64,000 bases of DNA from Zanthoxylum bungeanum (Eukaryota; Streptophyta; Magnoliopsida; Sapindales; Rutaceae), in the NCBI GenBank assembly GCA_019454045.1, contig SKCR01029065.1:58576-122575 (forward strand). Direction: 5' to 3'. The position numbers and the translations under genes were made by a program. Below the pieces are notes generated by a model, which was not told the DNA's origin, did no database searches, and saw only the letters and a program-made list of their open reading frames with translations. Shown here piece after piece: positions 1-11,070 of this stretch. Position 1 is the first letter of the stretch. Each line of letters starts with the position of its first letter.

Positions 1-355
1 ACATTAGGGCACATACACCATTCGGCCAACATGTGAATTTTGGGGATTTATGTTCAATTCAAAATCCAATCCAATTCGTCTTAAATTAACATCATCCTAC
101 ATGATTCTAACTCATCCAATGAATCAAAATCAAAAATTCCAAGAACTCCAAAAACACATCTACATTCGGCCAACACAAAAAATTGGGGATTTTTGATCCA
201 ATCATTATTTCATGAAATCGATCCAATCAAACTTCAATTAAACATCATCTAAACATGCTCAATCAAACAATTTAACCAAATCATGCTCAAAATCAATTTA
301 CCCAAATTTTAAGCCCTACAAATTTCATGCTTGCAACTATAGCTCAGGATGCCAT
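1..355 (-). mobile_element. 5' leader of a minus-strand Copia-1 retrotransposon, running off the left edge
   Basis: No coding potential is visible. The stretch matches the leader at about 44100-44300 of the minus-strand Copia-1 element further right: both carry CATTCGGCCAA, long runs of ATCAAT/CAATCA words, and a degenerate tRNA-like primer site just inside the LTR. Read on the minus strand, ATGGCATCCTGAGC follows the LTR end CAACA at about 342-355. This is a mutated form of the tRNA-Met-type site TGGTATCAGAGC. The rest of the element (gag, pol, other LTR) lies outside the window. Confidence 0.6.
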
Positions 356-2463
356 TGTTGAGTTTCTATTAGGTCCCACGATCAAATCAAAGCATGAAAA
401 CATGAGTGAATACACCAACGGAGGTAGCGGAATACTCACATCGATCGGTTGAGTCGATTTGAAGACGATTCAAGGCCATAAACTCACTGCCTTGGTGGCG
501 CCACTGCAGCAGTCCACTTCTTCAATTTTTCAGGTTTGAACTGAGAAAACGGAGCTCCAAGCCTCGTCCGACGGATCCCGGCTCATGGGTGAACCTCCCT
601 AACACCTTCGCAAGACTCGTAAGTGTGCTAGCACTTGAGTTTTTGCCACAAAAACCCACCCTTGCTTCCCTATTCTTCACGCCATTTCAGTCTAAAACAG
701 TAAGTTTTTCATGTCTTGGGCGTGAGCAAGATGAGAGAAAAGAGAGAGATGAAATGTGTGTTAGATGTGTAATGAAATGCATTTAGTATATCTTATATAC
801 TTTGAGTGAAATTCACTTTAATTTCCCTTGCATTTCACTTGCATTTGCATTTAAAAAGTCAAACCATTAAAGCAAAACACTATTCACATCAACTTTAAGT
901 CATGTCAACTTTAAGTCATGTCTTAAGTCTTTTCAATCAATCAATCACTCACATCAATCAATCAAATGTCACATCACTCAAAGTGACGCTTGATTTGACG
1001 CTTGATGTGATGAATGACTTGACGTTAGATTTGACGCTTGATGTGACTTGCGTCGCTGCACTCGAATTCGAAATACGAATGCGCTCGCAATCACACTCGG
1101 GCTCGGGTTCGCTAATTCCAAATTAACGATTTTTCCGTCGCGTCGTAATTAAATGATTACGCCCAGCGAATTCACTATTCACGTCACTAACGAATTAATT
1201 CTAAATTAATTCGTTCGCCCGAATTAAAATCTAATTTTAATTCCGCGTCGAAATCTAATTTCGTTTAATATATCGAATATATTAATTTACCGATTAATTC
1301 CAAATTAATCGTTATCTCTCTCTAGACGATATTTTATCCCAGATAAAATATCTCCGTAATTAATCCTAGATTAATTTTCTCTCTCTTCTATATAATCCCA
1401 GATTATTCAAGAGTGCGAGTTGTGCGTCATCGGTGGATTATCGGGAAGCGACCCATGAGATCTCCGAATAATTTGGCAGTAAATACGGTCGTCGGAGTAT
1501 CCGAATCACGTACGTACCAAGTACTACGTTCTACCGATTTACGAGACAAGGTCGACTCCTAGCAAAGTACCAAGTCTACCCAATTCTCCGGACATATCCA
1601 ATTAAGAATATTTAGATCTATATCAAGCGTAGTATACAACCGTATTGTGCATATCGGCCCAGTATCGGATAATCACGTGTTAGGGCTGGGGCTGGATAAG
1701 TGTCTGCCCCGTCCGAAACACATATCGGATGTCTGGTAACTAGTCTCTATAATCGGATATTCATGACCTGGTCATAATATCACGATTGGATGCGCATCAC
1801 TTAAGAGCACTAATTCCGTATCCTGCGTGACATCATCTCCATTATGACTGGAGTGATACTTCCGTCTCGACATCACATCCAATACTCTACGACTCTCTGA
1901 TAAACCCAGAAGTGGTAGACACAGAACCGGTCAAAGCCCCCAACCACCAAAACCAAAGTTTATCGATTGCCGTAAGTATTAGCGATGCAAGTCTCAGGTT
2001 AAGACTATACACACCTACCTTGACTTCGGCCTCCCATAGACACATATTCATAATACCAATGGGATTCCGAGGGGTCTATCCAGAGCGAAGCTGTTTCCCG
2101 TACCATCGGTGAAACACGACCTCCTATCGCATTTGCATAAGTCTCCAACACTTATATATATGAGAACTATGACGTTGTGCCCTCACAACGCGCACAAGTG
2201 CAATACTAGCCTATTCCGCATTATCGATGTCCAGTCTCGATAATACTACGGCTATGGATATTTAATGATTAATCCTTCGTGGACTGATACTGTCTCATAT
2301 CATCTCAATCCAGGAACTAATCATATGGACCTATCTTCATTTATATATCTATGGTGATCTAATCACAAATGATGAGAGTGCAATTTCCTTATTACATAGT
2401 TAATTTGCTACAACAACACAATGTTCTGTGCAAATAGTGACGCTATGGTCATATTATCCAACA
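356..2463 (-). mobile_element. LTR of Copia-1 (copy a), inferred 5' LTR
   Basis: The segment begins TGTTG and ends CCAACA, the inverted terminal dinucleotides of an LTR. It aligns over its length with 44301-46230 (same strand) and with 14118-16135 (opposite strand). Its minus-strand start reads TGTTGGATAATATGACCATA, equivalent to TGTTGGACAGTTATGACCCA at 14118. The degenerate primer site on its left shows it is the 5' LTR. It interrupts the 3' LTR of the Athila-like element, so it inserted later. GTAAT at 2464-2468 would be the right half of a 5-bp target duplication; the left half is outside the window. Open frames at 589-1126 and 1912-2112 lie in this LTR and are not considered genes. Confidence 0.75.
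1113..1406. repeat. Array of about nine consecutive short hairpins with 3-nt loops inside the Copia-1 LTR
   Basis: Perfect inverted repeats separated by exactly 3 nt follow one another: 1113-1125, 1191-1213 (10-bp arms, loop CTA), 1221-1243 (10-bp, CTA), 1249-1263 (6-bp, CTA), 1265-1285 (9-bp, CGA), 1291-1311 (9-bp, CCA), 1328-1352 (11-bp, CCA), 1358-1376 (8-bp, CTA) and 1392-1406 (6-bp, CCA). The arms are AT-rich words such as CGAATTAATT and GATATTTTATC. Equivalent hairpins occur in order, on the opposite strand, at about 15165-15350 and, on the same strand, at about 44905-45185, so the array belongs to the LTR family. Function unknown. Confidence 0.8.
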
Positions 2464-2509
2464 GTAATCGAGTTAGTAGTGTTCTAAGTACACTTTCGTG
2501 CACTTATCA

Positions 2510-2521
2510 CAACCCCCAACC
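2510..2521 (-). other. Polypurine tract and junction with the truncated 3' LTR
   Basis: On the minus strand GGTTGGGGGTTG runs directly into TGATAAGTGCACGAAAGTG, the same sequence that opens the 5' LTR at 10252. This fixes the element's orientation and the start of the 3' LTR at 2509. Only 46 bp of that LTR (2464-2509) survive before the Copia-1 LTR. Confidence 0.75.
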
Positions 2522-2594
2522 AGCCTATTACTAGTCCCTGGCAATTCAAGTACAAAATAAAATAAGAAATAAATAAATAAAATTTCTAAGCCAC

Positions 2595-2715
2595 TTTCTT
2601 AGGGATCACGATTGCATTTGGCGTATATAACAAGTCTTTAAACTCCTAGATGTCGCTAGCGGACGAGTTATAGTCTTGTGAGAGCTTACAGTGACGACAC
2701 CCACAAACTCATTCA
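2595..2715 (-). other. Conserved noncoding block upstream of the polypurine tract
   Basis: Read on the minus strand, this block (GTCGTCACTGTAAGCTCTCA, then ACTCGTCCG, TCTAGGAGTTTAAAG and TGATC) aligns with 49365-49480 on the plus strand of a different Athila-like element. Both lie roughly 90-200 bp before the polypurine tract. It has no open frame. Retention in two diverged elements suggests a family-wide 3' element, whose role is unknown. Confidence 0.6.
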
Positions 2716-3480
2716 AAACATATAAAAATACAAAAATAAAATAAAATAATCTCAATAGTTATGCATATCGTTGTCCCAAAAAATGCCTAGTAATGAAACC
2801 AGAGAACCTTCAAAGTACTCATCGTAACTCAAATCCAAATCCTTGAATAAATCATCTAAGCCAGACTCACAGTGTGAGTATGAAAAGGTTTATTCGTAGC
2901 TTGATTTCTAGGTAAGTCAACTTAATGATTTCGATAAAAATTGGAATCGATGGGTCAAACAAACCTAGATATCTCAATTATGCTCTATAATTGTCTTTCT
3001 ATGCTCAATATGGTATGATTTTTTTCTTTTCTTGTCTTTTTTTTTCTTTTCTTTTATTTTTGAATTTTCTTTTCTTTCTTCTTTTTTCAACACACATACC
3101 CTTTAAGGTAGCATTTCTCCTCATGGTGGTCCTAATACTCGCCCATGGGTAGCTTCACGCTTATCGATTATAGGGGGTTTTATTTATTTCCTTAGAGATT
3201 TTTTCTTTTATTTTTAACCATACCACACATCATAACACAAGAAAATCAGGATAGACATATAAGTAAATGGTCATTCATTGACATGCGATTTCTTCAACTA
3301 GTCACATTGTCAACTACTTAGGTTGTCATTGCTAAAAGCCTATAGTTAAGTTCTTACAAGTCTAACATAGATCAACTACTCAAAGTATCATATAAATGTA
3401 TATTAAAGAACTTATCGTTTCTAAGATTTCACTCTAAAGCAAACAATATTATTAAGGACTAAAAATAAACAAAACAAAAC

Positions 3481-3545
3481 AATATATATATATATATTAT
3501 ATATATATATATATAATATATATATATAATAATAATAATAACAGG
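3481..3545. repeat. AT microsatellite
   Basis: A run of TA dinucleotides interrupted by a few TTA/ATA steps, ending in AATAATAATAATAAC. It lies in the 3' noncoding part of the Athila-like element. Confidence 0.95.
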
Positions 3546-4060
3546 TAATATCATGCGCATGTATATACCCTCATACTTAAAATTTACATTGTCCTCAATG
3601 TAAAATAAATATAAAGAAAAAGTACTAAGGAACAACACTACCAGGCGCGAAGTTGATTAGGTATAGAATGAAATAAATACAGATGCAAGGGTTGCCTCCT
3701 CGCTAGCGCTAAGTTTAACATCTTCAGCCAGACGTAACCACTCAGATTGGCATGGTGGCTTCCATGTTGCGGACCAGGTAGTCCCATGTGCTTCCTTATT
3801 CAGCAAACATAAGTGATGAAGGTATAAACATGACTTTATGGCTGGCTGATGCAGTGTATTCATGGATCTCTCAGGGTCTGGTGGGTGAATTTTAAACTGC
3901 ACACATGTAAAAGTTGGTTCACTATTAGTTTTAACTTCATAGGGATCATCTTTAATTGGGCACTAACTCTCATTTCCTTCTTTTCGGTCATTTGGGACCA
4001 GTTTCAATTCAAGAGGATATGATTCAGGTTGTAGAGAAGCTGTTTCTGATAGAACTGCTT

Positions 4061-4697
4061 CTAACATGTATGTATATTGGCACTCGTCATCACCTTGTGG
4101 TTGTTTTTCAATAAAAAAATATTTACTTCCATTGTCATATTCCCAAATAATATCTTCATGAGACCGTTCCTGTAATTAATAAGAACATTAGTTGTAGCAA
4201 GAAAAGGTCTACCTAAGATAAATGGAATCTTAAACTCGGTGTTAACTATAGGCTGCTTGTCTAAAATCAAGAAATCCACAGGGTAGTAGAATTTATCAAT
4301 TTACACTACAACATCATCAACTACTCCCCGTGGTGCTCTAATGGATCGGTCAGCTAACTGTAAAACCAGTGATGTAGGTTTAATCTCACCAAGCTCTAAC
4401 TGCACATAGATCTATTATGGCATGAGATTAACGCTAGCACCTAAATATAATAATGTTTGAAAAAACTCATTTGTGCCAATATAACAAGTGATAGTGGGAC
4501 AGCCCAGATCTTTATATTTTGGTGGGGTTCTGTGTTCAATTACTGCACTTGCCTGCTCTGTCAAGAAAGCAGTCTTCTTCACATTATGCTTCCTCTTCAT
4601 GGTGCATAGATCCTTCAAAACCTTCGTAAAAATAGGAACTTGTTTGATCACATGTAACAGCGGAAGGTTAATCTTTACTTGCTTCAGGTGTTCTAGG
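4061..4697 (-). pseudogene. Gag-protease junction remnant of the Athila-like element
   Basis: Two open pieces (4415-4651 and 4061-4279) plus the sequence between them read as one broken frame. They show FTKVLKDLC, then a retroviral-type protease signature LGASVNLMP in place of the usual D-S/T-G-A core, then in another segment QLADRSIRAPRG, FLILDKQP and FILGRPFLATT. These are typical of Athila-group gypsy proteins, where they follow gag and precede RT. Stop codons after LMP and between the pieces, plus the missing RT, make it nonfunctional. The C-terminal edge near 4061 opens directly into noncoding DNA, so a large 3' deletion is inferred. Confidence 0.65.
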
Positions 4698-7218
4698 TTT
4701 TAGGGTTGGTGCTCGGAGTACCAATCCAGATCGTATTTATGTCTGATTCATAAATACGAACAACTCAATTTTCCATAGTATTACAAATTTAATGGTAGCA
4801 CCATTGTCTTTTATACACTTATTTGATCTGATTACGATTAGATATCTGATTATGATTATATTGAAACTAAATCTGGTTTAGTGATAAGTGTATATTAGAC
4901 AACGATCCTAGGATTTACAATATAGTGCGCAGTTACAACGTAGTTTGTAATTGACATTGGAAAGGGCACTATAAGATGTATATCCTTAAATAAAGTTCCT
5001 GGTCAAGATTTGCTAACACGGATCAGTTAGTAAAAACCGTTGAGACCAGTACATGTCGTATATCGTGACTTTGTTCGATGGTTTATCCCAATGAACCATG
5101 AGTCTCGGGAGACTCGTATAGACATATAGGAGTTTATTTGATAAGACACTGAATGACTCACAGAAGATTTCCTAATAAATGGTACATCAACGTCAATATG
5201 AATCTTCATGAGTTGAGCGAGCATAGTGGTCCTCCGCATGAGATACCACAGTGGGATATATGAGTTATCCACCATACTTTGATGGCAGTCACGGCAACGA
5301 TCAATTCATGATCAGACCTCAACCTATTCGTTGGGTGTGGACTGATGCTCATGATATCCAGTGCGTATCAAGACAGAATCTGTCAGTCCTGTGTACAGGG
5401 CTTAGGCATCCTCACGTGTTTACGATCTAGTAAATCCATGACCGTGGTATAACTTCGGAAATCAGTTCCGAGTGTTATTTAGAGATCATAAATTGAAAGT
5501 CAAATGTATTATACTGAACGGATTTGACGTTCTTATCTATATCCCAGGTATAATACGGATAATATGTGACTGAGGGATTATACGTATGCAATCACCGCGG
5601 CTTGTATAGTTTAGCAAGGTTATTCGTGGTCATCATAATCCATGAGTGGGTGGATTATGGACACGAAATTGGATTTCTGACGCATAAACCTAAACTTAGA
5701 GAGTCCCACAATATGAAGTGTACTCGTTTAATACTTGGGCAACTCGATATGAATAATACAAATTATTCATAATACTTCACTGGATTAAGTGAGTTAATTC
5801 GGATCATTTAATCGGTTAAACGATAACACATGCATTAGGGGATTTTGTCCGATAATAATTATTGTGTATTTGTATTTGATACATAATATGATTAGATACA
5901 TATTAATTATTCGTCAAATGAGATTTTCACACATGTCATAAATATACGTATTTTTTATTTATTGTAAATAAAAATACATATATAGTAATAATTACATTAA
6001 TTAATTAATTGGATATTTAATTATTAAATATTTGAATTATTAATTAATAAACTTTTTCCATAAATGTTATGGAATTTTTCCAATTTTTATTGGTTGATGT
6101 GGCATGATTTAATTATACTTTGGTTGTCCTAATTTGATTGGCTAACATAAAGTGTAATTGTTATTTAATTTAATTAAAATGAAAAAAGACCAAATTGCCC
6201 CTATTTTTCCACCAAAGTCAGTCACTTTTTGTTTAAATTAAAAAATTTTGTTTCTTTTTCCTTTATCATCTTTCATGGTTGTGAGTTTCAATAGCAAGTG
6301 TTCAAAGTTATTTGATGATCTCATAAAGAAAATCAAGAACAAAGCCTTAGGTAATTGGAAAATTAGAGGTAATACTCAATATCCCTAAGCTTGAAAGTTT
6401 GTTTCATATTCTTGATTAGTCCAGATGAGATCTAGGGTTTCTTTTTCTTAGAATTTGGGGCTTTGTGGTTTGGTGGATGAATTGGAAGAGATTGAAGCAT
6501 ATGTGAAGTGTATTGGAAAGAATTATTGTAATTAGTTTCCAATTTGATCATTAGATGATGAGTTGCTATTCTAGAGTTTTATGACCACCCTTATGGCACC
6601 TAGAATTCTTTTTGGGTTGTTCATGTATGGTGGCTTTGAATTGGTGTTGTAGATTAATTGGATTAATCTTGAATTTTTGATTTAAAGCAGAAAAATGTCA
6701 ATTTTGTGTTCTGGATCAGATCTGGAAAATTCAGTGTAAATTTTGATGTATTTGATGTTATATGAATGTAATGGATGTGTTTTGGGAGTTGGAACAATTT
6801 TCGGAAAGTGTTTCCGAGTTGAAATAAGCGAAAACGGTCAAAAACGGCGTTACCGAGTGATTTTTGAGTCAACCAGGTGATGGCTGCCTAAACAGTAAAT
6901 CCGTCACTATTAAGGTAGCCCATGAACTTCCCTGAAACTATTGGAGCTGACCTGGATAGTCCCAATAAGTGTCGGGTGGTCGGTTCGGTCAAAACGTGTT
7001 TTGCGTCATTTTACGGAAAAACGATTTTCGTAAAAGTTTCGCGACATTTCAACCTTATTTATATTGATATTTGAAATTGAATAAATAGTTTTAGGTGAAA
7101 TATGAATAAATTATTCATATTCGATATTGAATAATTTATTCGGTATTTTGAAAAAATTTTAAATCATGATTTTGTCCGAACCGCAATTCTGTCGTGCCCA
7201 TCGCCCAAAACCATAACA
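4698..7218 (+). mobile_element. Solo LTR related to the Angela-type copia LTR
   Basis: The stretch follows the layout of the LTRs at 22390-24798 and 29517-31935 from end to end: GGGTTGGTGCTC near the start, then TTCCTGGTCAAG, CCGTTGAGACC, AATGAACCATGAGTCT, a TTATGGACACGAAATT block and a CCGAACCGCA-type end. It is diverged and has no internal domain or partner LTR nearby, so it is most simply a solo LTR left by LTR-LTR recombination. CTAG at the left flank (4693-4696) and CTAG at the right flank (7219-7222) could be the target duplication. It lies opposite to the strand of the host Athila-like element. Confidence 0.7.
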
Positions 7219-8805
7219 CTAGAATCTCACTATTTAGGTCTGGGGTTCTCATTGTCGACCTAAGTGCGTGAGGGAAATGTACTCTAACTTGGAAAGGAAT
7301 CTCTTGTTTTTCCTGAGGGGTATTTTCATTACTATCCTTGTGGTCATCTATGGTGTTTGACGTGTCCTGCAAGCCTACATCCTTACTACTCCTAGTGAAT
7401 ATGACATTAAAAAAATTTTACATTGGAGACTTCATGATCAGCCTGTGCCATGTGTTGCCCTTGTGGATTTGGTTGAGTTTGAGATGAGAATTTTCCTTGT
7501 TCATGCACACTCAAAATATTAGTCAACTTAAAGACTTGACTCTTTATCCCCTTATTATCCTCAATTACCTGTTCTATCAATGACTCAAACCTCTGATTAG
7601 TTTTGCTTTGGGCCTCTAAAAATACATGCACGGTTTCCTCTAAAAAGTTTCTAGGAACGAAAGATGTGTGATACTGAGGAGCATTATAACCTCTAGGTGG
7701 TTGTGTCTGACTTGGCTGCTGAGACTCCTGTCTCCAACTCAGATTGGGATGGTTCCTCCAACTAGGATTATAGGTATCTGAATAGGGTGTATAAAGCTTT
7801 TTGTACATCCCTGATTCATTGTATTTTTCCTCATATGTTCCTCTCATCTCATTATATACTGGACACTCTTGGGGTTCTAGGTGGGCGAATGAATGTATAG
7901 TCTTTTTGTCTTTGGCCTTTAGGGCTCCTACCTCTCTGGTTAATAGCTTAACTTGTGCTCTAAGACTATCCTCTTCTTTAAAGTGGTATATGCCTCTACT
8001 AGAAAGTGTGTGTGTCTTATCAGTGTTATCCAGGGTATTAGGTCTAGTCCAAGTGTGAGATTTCTCGGCTAAGTCATCTAAGTACTCGAATGTCTCATCA
8101 GGATCCTTTCTTATAAATTCACCATTGCACATTGTCTCCACGAATTGGCGCTATCTAGGGGTTAGATCATCGTAAAAATAACTTACTAAGCGCCAACTCT
8201 CATATCCATGGTGAGGGCAACTAGCTAACATCTCCTTATACCTCTCCCACATTTGATAAAAAGTTTTACTGTCCCTCTGGGAGAAGGTGAAGATTTTTCT
8301 TTTCAAGGCATTCATCTTATGGTGTGGGAAGTATTTGTTAAATAATGCATGTGTCATCTCGCCCCATGATCCTATTAACCAAGGTCATAAAGAATACAAC
8401 CAGCTCTTAACCTTATCCTTAAGGGCAAAAGGGAAGAACTTAAGTCTAATTGTGTCAGTAGTTCCAAACCAGTCATGGAAAGTCGCTATAACCTCTTCAA
8501 ACTCTCTAATGTGCACATAAGGGTTCTCATTCTCCAAACCATGAAAGGTTGGGAGATACTGTACATCCCATATTTAAAGTCTATCTATGGTGCATTAGGA
8601 GGAAACATGATGCATGATGGTGTAGCTGTGCGAGTGGGATGAAGGTATTCTTCAAGAGTCCTCACAGGTGGTCTCTCGTATTCACTCATAGTATGTGCGC
8701 TAGACTCGAATAGTGTTGCAAAAAATATTCAAATATGTTATCGGAATCTGAATCTTCCTCTTCAATCTTAACAAATCTACCAAACCGATCTCTACTTCTA
8801 GGCAT
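7219..8805 (-). pseudogene. Athila-like gag remnant
   Basis: The gag frame probably starts at 8805 on the minus strand with M-P-R-S-R-D-R-F-G. Later pieces read HALFNKYFPHHKMNALKRKI (8151-8357) and METMCNGEFIRKDPDETFEY (7407-8141), followed by a glutamine-rich segment and QEIPFQVRV near 7300. The NKYFP...F..YYQMWERYKE-like pattern and the later D-P-D-E-T-F-E-Y stretch fit the gag of Athila/Tat gypsy elements. Several stops and frameshifts separate the pieces, and the 3' end is cut by the solo LTR at 7218. No zinc knuckle could be found. Confidence 0.65.
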
Positions 8806-9010
8806 GCAATTAAACTCAAGTAAAACAAGAAATAAAAATAAACAAAAATAAATAAATAAAAAGAGTAAAATAACAATCAAAATCTAACTAAAACTAAAAT
8901 AAAAATAAAAAAATAAGAAAATAATAACTAAAAATAAAAAAATAAGATGGAACGAAGTTACCTCGTCGTGTATGACCAAGCAAACTTGCTCTTTTTGCTT
9001 GTAAACTGTC

Positions 9011-9028
9011 TCCCCAGCAACGACGCCA
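9011..9028 (-). other. Primer binding site of the Athila-like element
   Basis: Minus strand TGGCGTCGTTGCTGGGGA is 16/18 identical to the complement of the plant tRNA-Asp 3' end (TGGCGCCGTTGCCGGGGA). It lies 5 bp from the 5' LTR edge at 9034. Both mismatches are C-to-T changes on that strand, as expected from decay of methylated DNA. Confidence 0.8.
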
Positions 9029-9033
9029 AATTT

Positions 9034-10252
9034 TGATTACACCCAAAGAGTACTTGCGGTTATTGCAGTATAGTTCGGGTGTCGATTCCTCAGAGAGATG
9101 GGTACAAGGAACTAATTCACTAAAGCAAAAATGTATAGCAATAACTTATTTAAAGAAAATGATTAGATTGGCAATTTAAGATAAAAACCATAAATAAATT
9201 CGTAGTAATATCAGCAAAGAAAAGCATCAAAGCATCGAGAATTCCTCTTGTATCAAACTCCTATATTCCGTTATTGATTCTTTTTGTTATGCAATTGAAG
9301 GTTTCACATCCCAAACCAACATGAAGATATTCAATTCTACACCTATTAAATTCTAATGTAATCAATGATTATTTTTTCTATGTTAATAGCACACAAAAGT
9401 TATCATTACAAGCTATCTAACGTCGATAATATACCCTCAGGCAATACTACAACAGAAGACCAGCACATAAAACAACTTTATCAGTCACAACTGGTTTCAT
9501 AAATCACACATAGAAGAAGCATGACTGGATTTATATGGGAGTTGACAAAATAAGTTTCTGGATTATAAAGCGAAAGATAATAAAGAAAACAACCATCAAT
9601 TGTATATAAAATTAAAAAGTACTTTAAGAATCAACAACATAAATATAGTTATTCCAATACAAGAGGTCATCCTTAGCTTTGCCTAGAAAATTGTCTATCC
9701 ATAGAAGAAAGAGATACAGCCTTGATAGATCAGAGAGACGTCATATTTTCCTTTAAGTTTTTCGTTTTCCTCTCTTGATTTTATGTTTGTGGCTCTTTGT
9801 TATGTGTTTTTTTTCTTTGTTTCTCTCATCTTTTTTAGTTTTTTCTCCTCTTTTAGGGTTTATCCGAAGTTGGGTTTATATAGGGAAGCCCTGGAGTCCA
9901 TATGTGGGCGTAAAACACATCAAAATAAGGTTTTGGGGCTTTCCGGGGCACCGCGGCGCTGGTGTTTGGGCGCCGCAATGCCCAACCTCCTGGAAAACAT
10001 ATGGAGTGCTAGATCTGTTGGCGCGTCGCGACGCGTGGCAGGGGGAAATTTTGTTTTCGTGCTTTATTCGTTTCCGTTCTTCCTGCATGCTTCCAATGTG
10101 TCTATTTGGTCCCGAAACATGCATAATTGCTCCATTCTTCTTGCTCTATTGCTTCCTAATAACAAAGCACAAAATGACTCTAATTAAGATTAAAAAATAT
10201 TATAGACAAACCGAGTTAGCAGTGTTCTAAGTACACTTTCGTGCACTTATCA
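9034..10252 (-). mobile_element. 5' LTR of the Athila-like element
   Basis: The 1219-bp segment begins TGATTACACC and ends CACTTATCA, so it has TG...CA ends. Its outer 46 bp match the 3' LTR stub at 2464-2509. It contains a GCGTCGCGACGCGTGGCA palindromic core at about 10020-10037, also found in the LTR at about 50070. TACTT (10253-10257) is the candidate right-hand target duplication; the left partner is lost. Two overlapping open frames at 9775-10230 lie in this LTR and are not credible genes. Confidence 0.8.
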
Positions 10253-10757
10253 TACTTGTTTCTAGAATTTCAAAATGATATGATCTCATCTTTCTTTCTT
10301 AACCAATTTCCATGAACAGTCATTTTCCATAGTAGTTACGTTTTCCACCACTTTCCAAACCAATTTGTTTTCCATATTAATAGGGATCTTTTCCAAAATA
10401 GTTGCATTCTCAAACCTTATAAAAATAGCGAAGACAGTAAACTGGGGAGAGATTTTTTCGAGGAACAACACACATAGAGACTAACACTTGCACATAAACA
10501 TAGAATTATAATATATTTATCCCGTCGAATCAAAGATTTTTCAAGCCGAGTTTGCTTTATTCTACTTTATTATTATTTTTATGAGTGCTTGGCTACTACA
10601 TGAAATATAAAATGTCTTGTGTGATTATATTCTATATAAACTGTTTGTGTGTGATTGTATTATAAAGACATGTTGATCCTTTTTTAAGCATGAATATTAT
10701 AACAGCATTAGTAAGGGACCATTCCGAACCCATAGTGCGGCCAACTCCTTTATTCTC

Positions 10758-10840
10758 TTATTAAGCTCACACGTCGTAGAGAGTAAAGATTAGTCCCCCG
10801 AGGACTAATCTTTACTCTCTACAAGGTGTGAGCTCAATAA
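10758..10840. repeat. 39-bp inverted repeat (near-perfect palindrome, 5-nt spacer)
   Basis: Arms 10758-10796 and 10802-10840 are complementary at 36 of 39 positions. The inner 21 bp (GTAGAGAGTAAAGATTAGTC plus C) are perfect and the spacer is CCCGA. The structure lies just downstream of the presumed Tat LTR end and is not flanked by an obvious target duplication. Confidence 0.9.
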
Positions 10841-10965
10841 TATAGTGGTCACCGACATCACATGTATAGCGGTAAACTTCAAGGCAATTGATTGGTATGT
10901 GATGATAACTATCACTTATTGGCACATATCCTTAAATATTGGTGCATCCATTTGGTCAATTGAAA

Positions 10966-11070
10966 CATTGGGTGGGGAGACCTAGTTATGGATAAGTCGT
11001 GTTCTTAGGTATAAAAAGGTGTGTTCACTTGATTATTCGAATCCTTGGGTGGGGAGACCTAGTTATGGAC
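10966..11070. repeat. Pair of 25-bp direct repeats
   Basis: TTGGGTGGGGAGACCTAGTT followed by ATGGA occurs at about 10969-10993 and again at about 11046-11070, 77 bp apart. It lies in the Tat leader. Confidence 0.8.

Larger units (their letters stand above)
2464..10252 (-). mobile_element. Athila-like Ty3-gypsy retrotransposon, internally deleted and interrupted
   Basis: From right to left (its own 5' to 3') the element has a 5' LTR (9034-10252), a tRNA-Asp-type primer site, gag, a gag-pro region with LGASVNLMP, a 3' noncoding region, a polypurine tract and a 46-bp stub of 3' LTR. Reverse transcriptase, RNase H and integrase are absent: only about 1.5 kb of noncoding DNA lies between the protease remnant and the tract. 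A foreign solo LTR (4698-7218) splits gag from protease, and a Copia-1 LTR truncates the 3' LTR. Assignment to the Athila group rests on the primer site, the gag-pro motifs and the TGATAAGTG LTR terminus. It is a non-autonomous relic. Confidence 0.75.

Noticed and set aside
589..1126. Two small plus-strand open frames
   Set aside because: They lie inside the Copia-1 LTR, have no family similarity I recognise, and do not persist in the other LTR copies.
9775..10230. 151-codon and overlapping 134-codon frames, Phe/Leu-rich
   Set aside because: They lie entirely in the Athila-like 5' LTR, overlap in two frames, and arise from a T-rich tract. Hydrophobic composition is a codon-bias effect of poly-T.
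10190..10252. A conserved regulatory site GTGTTCTAAGTACACTTTCG also at 2480-2500
   Set aside because: It is simply the matched outer end of the two LTRs of one element.
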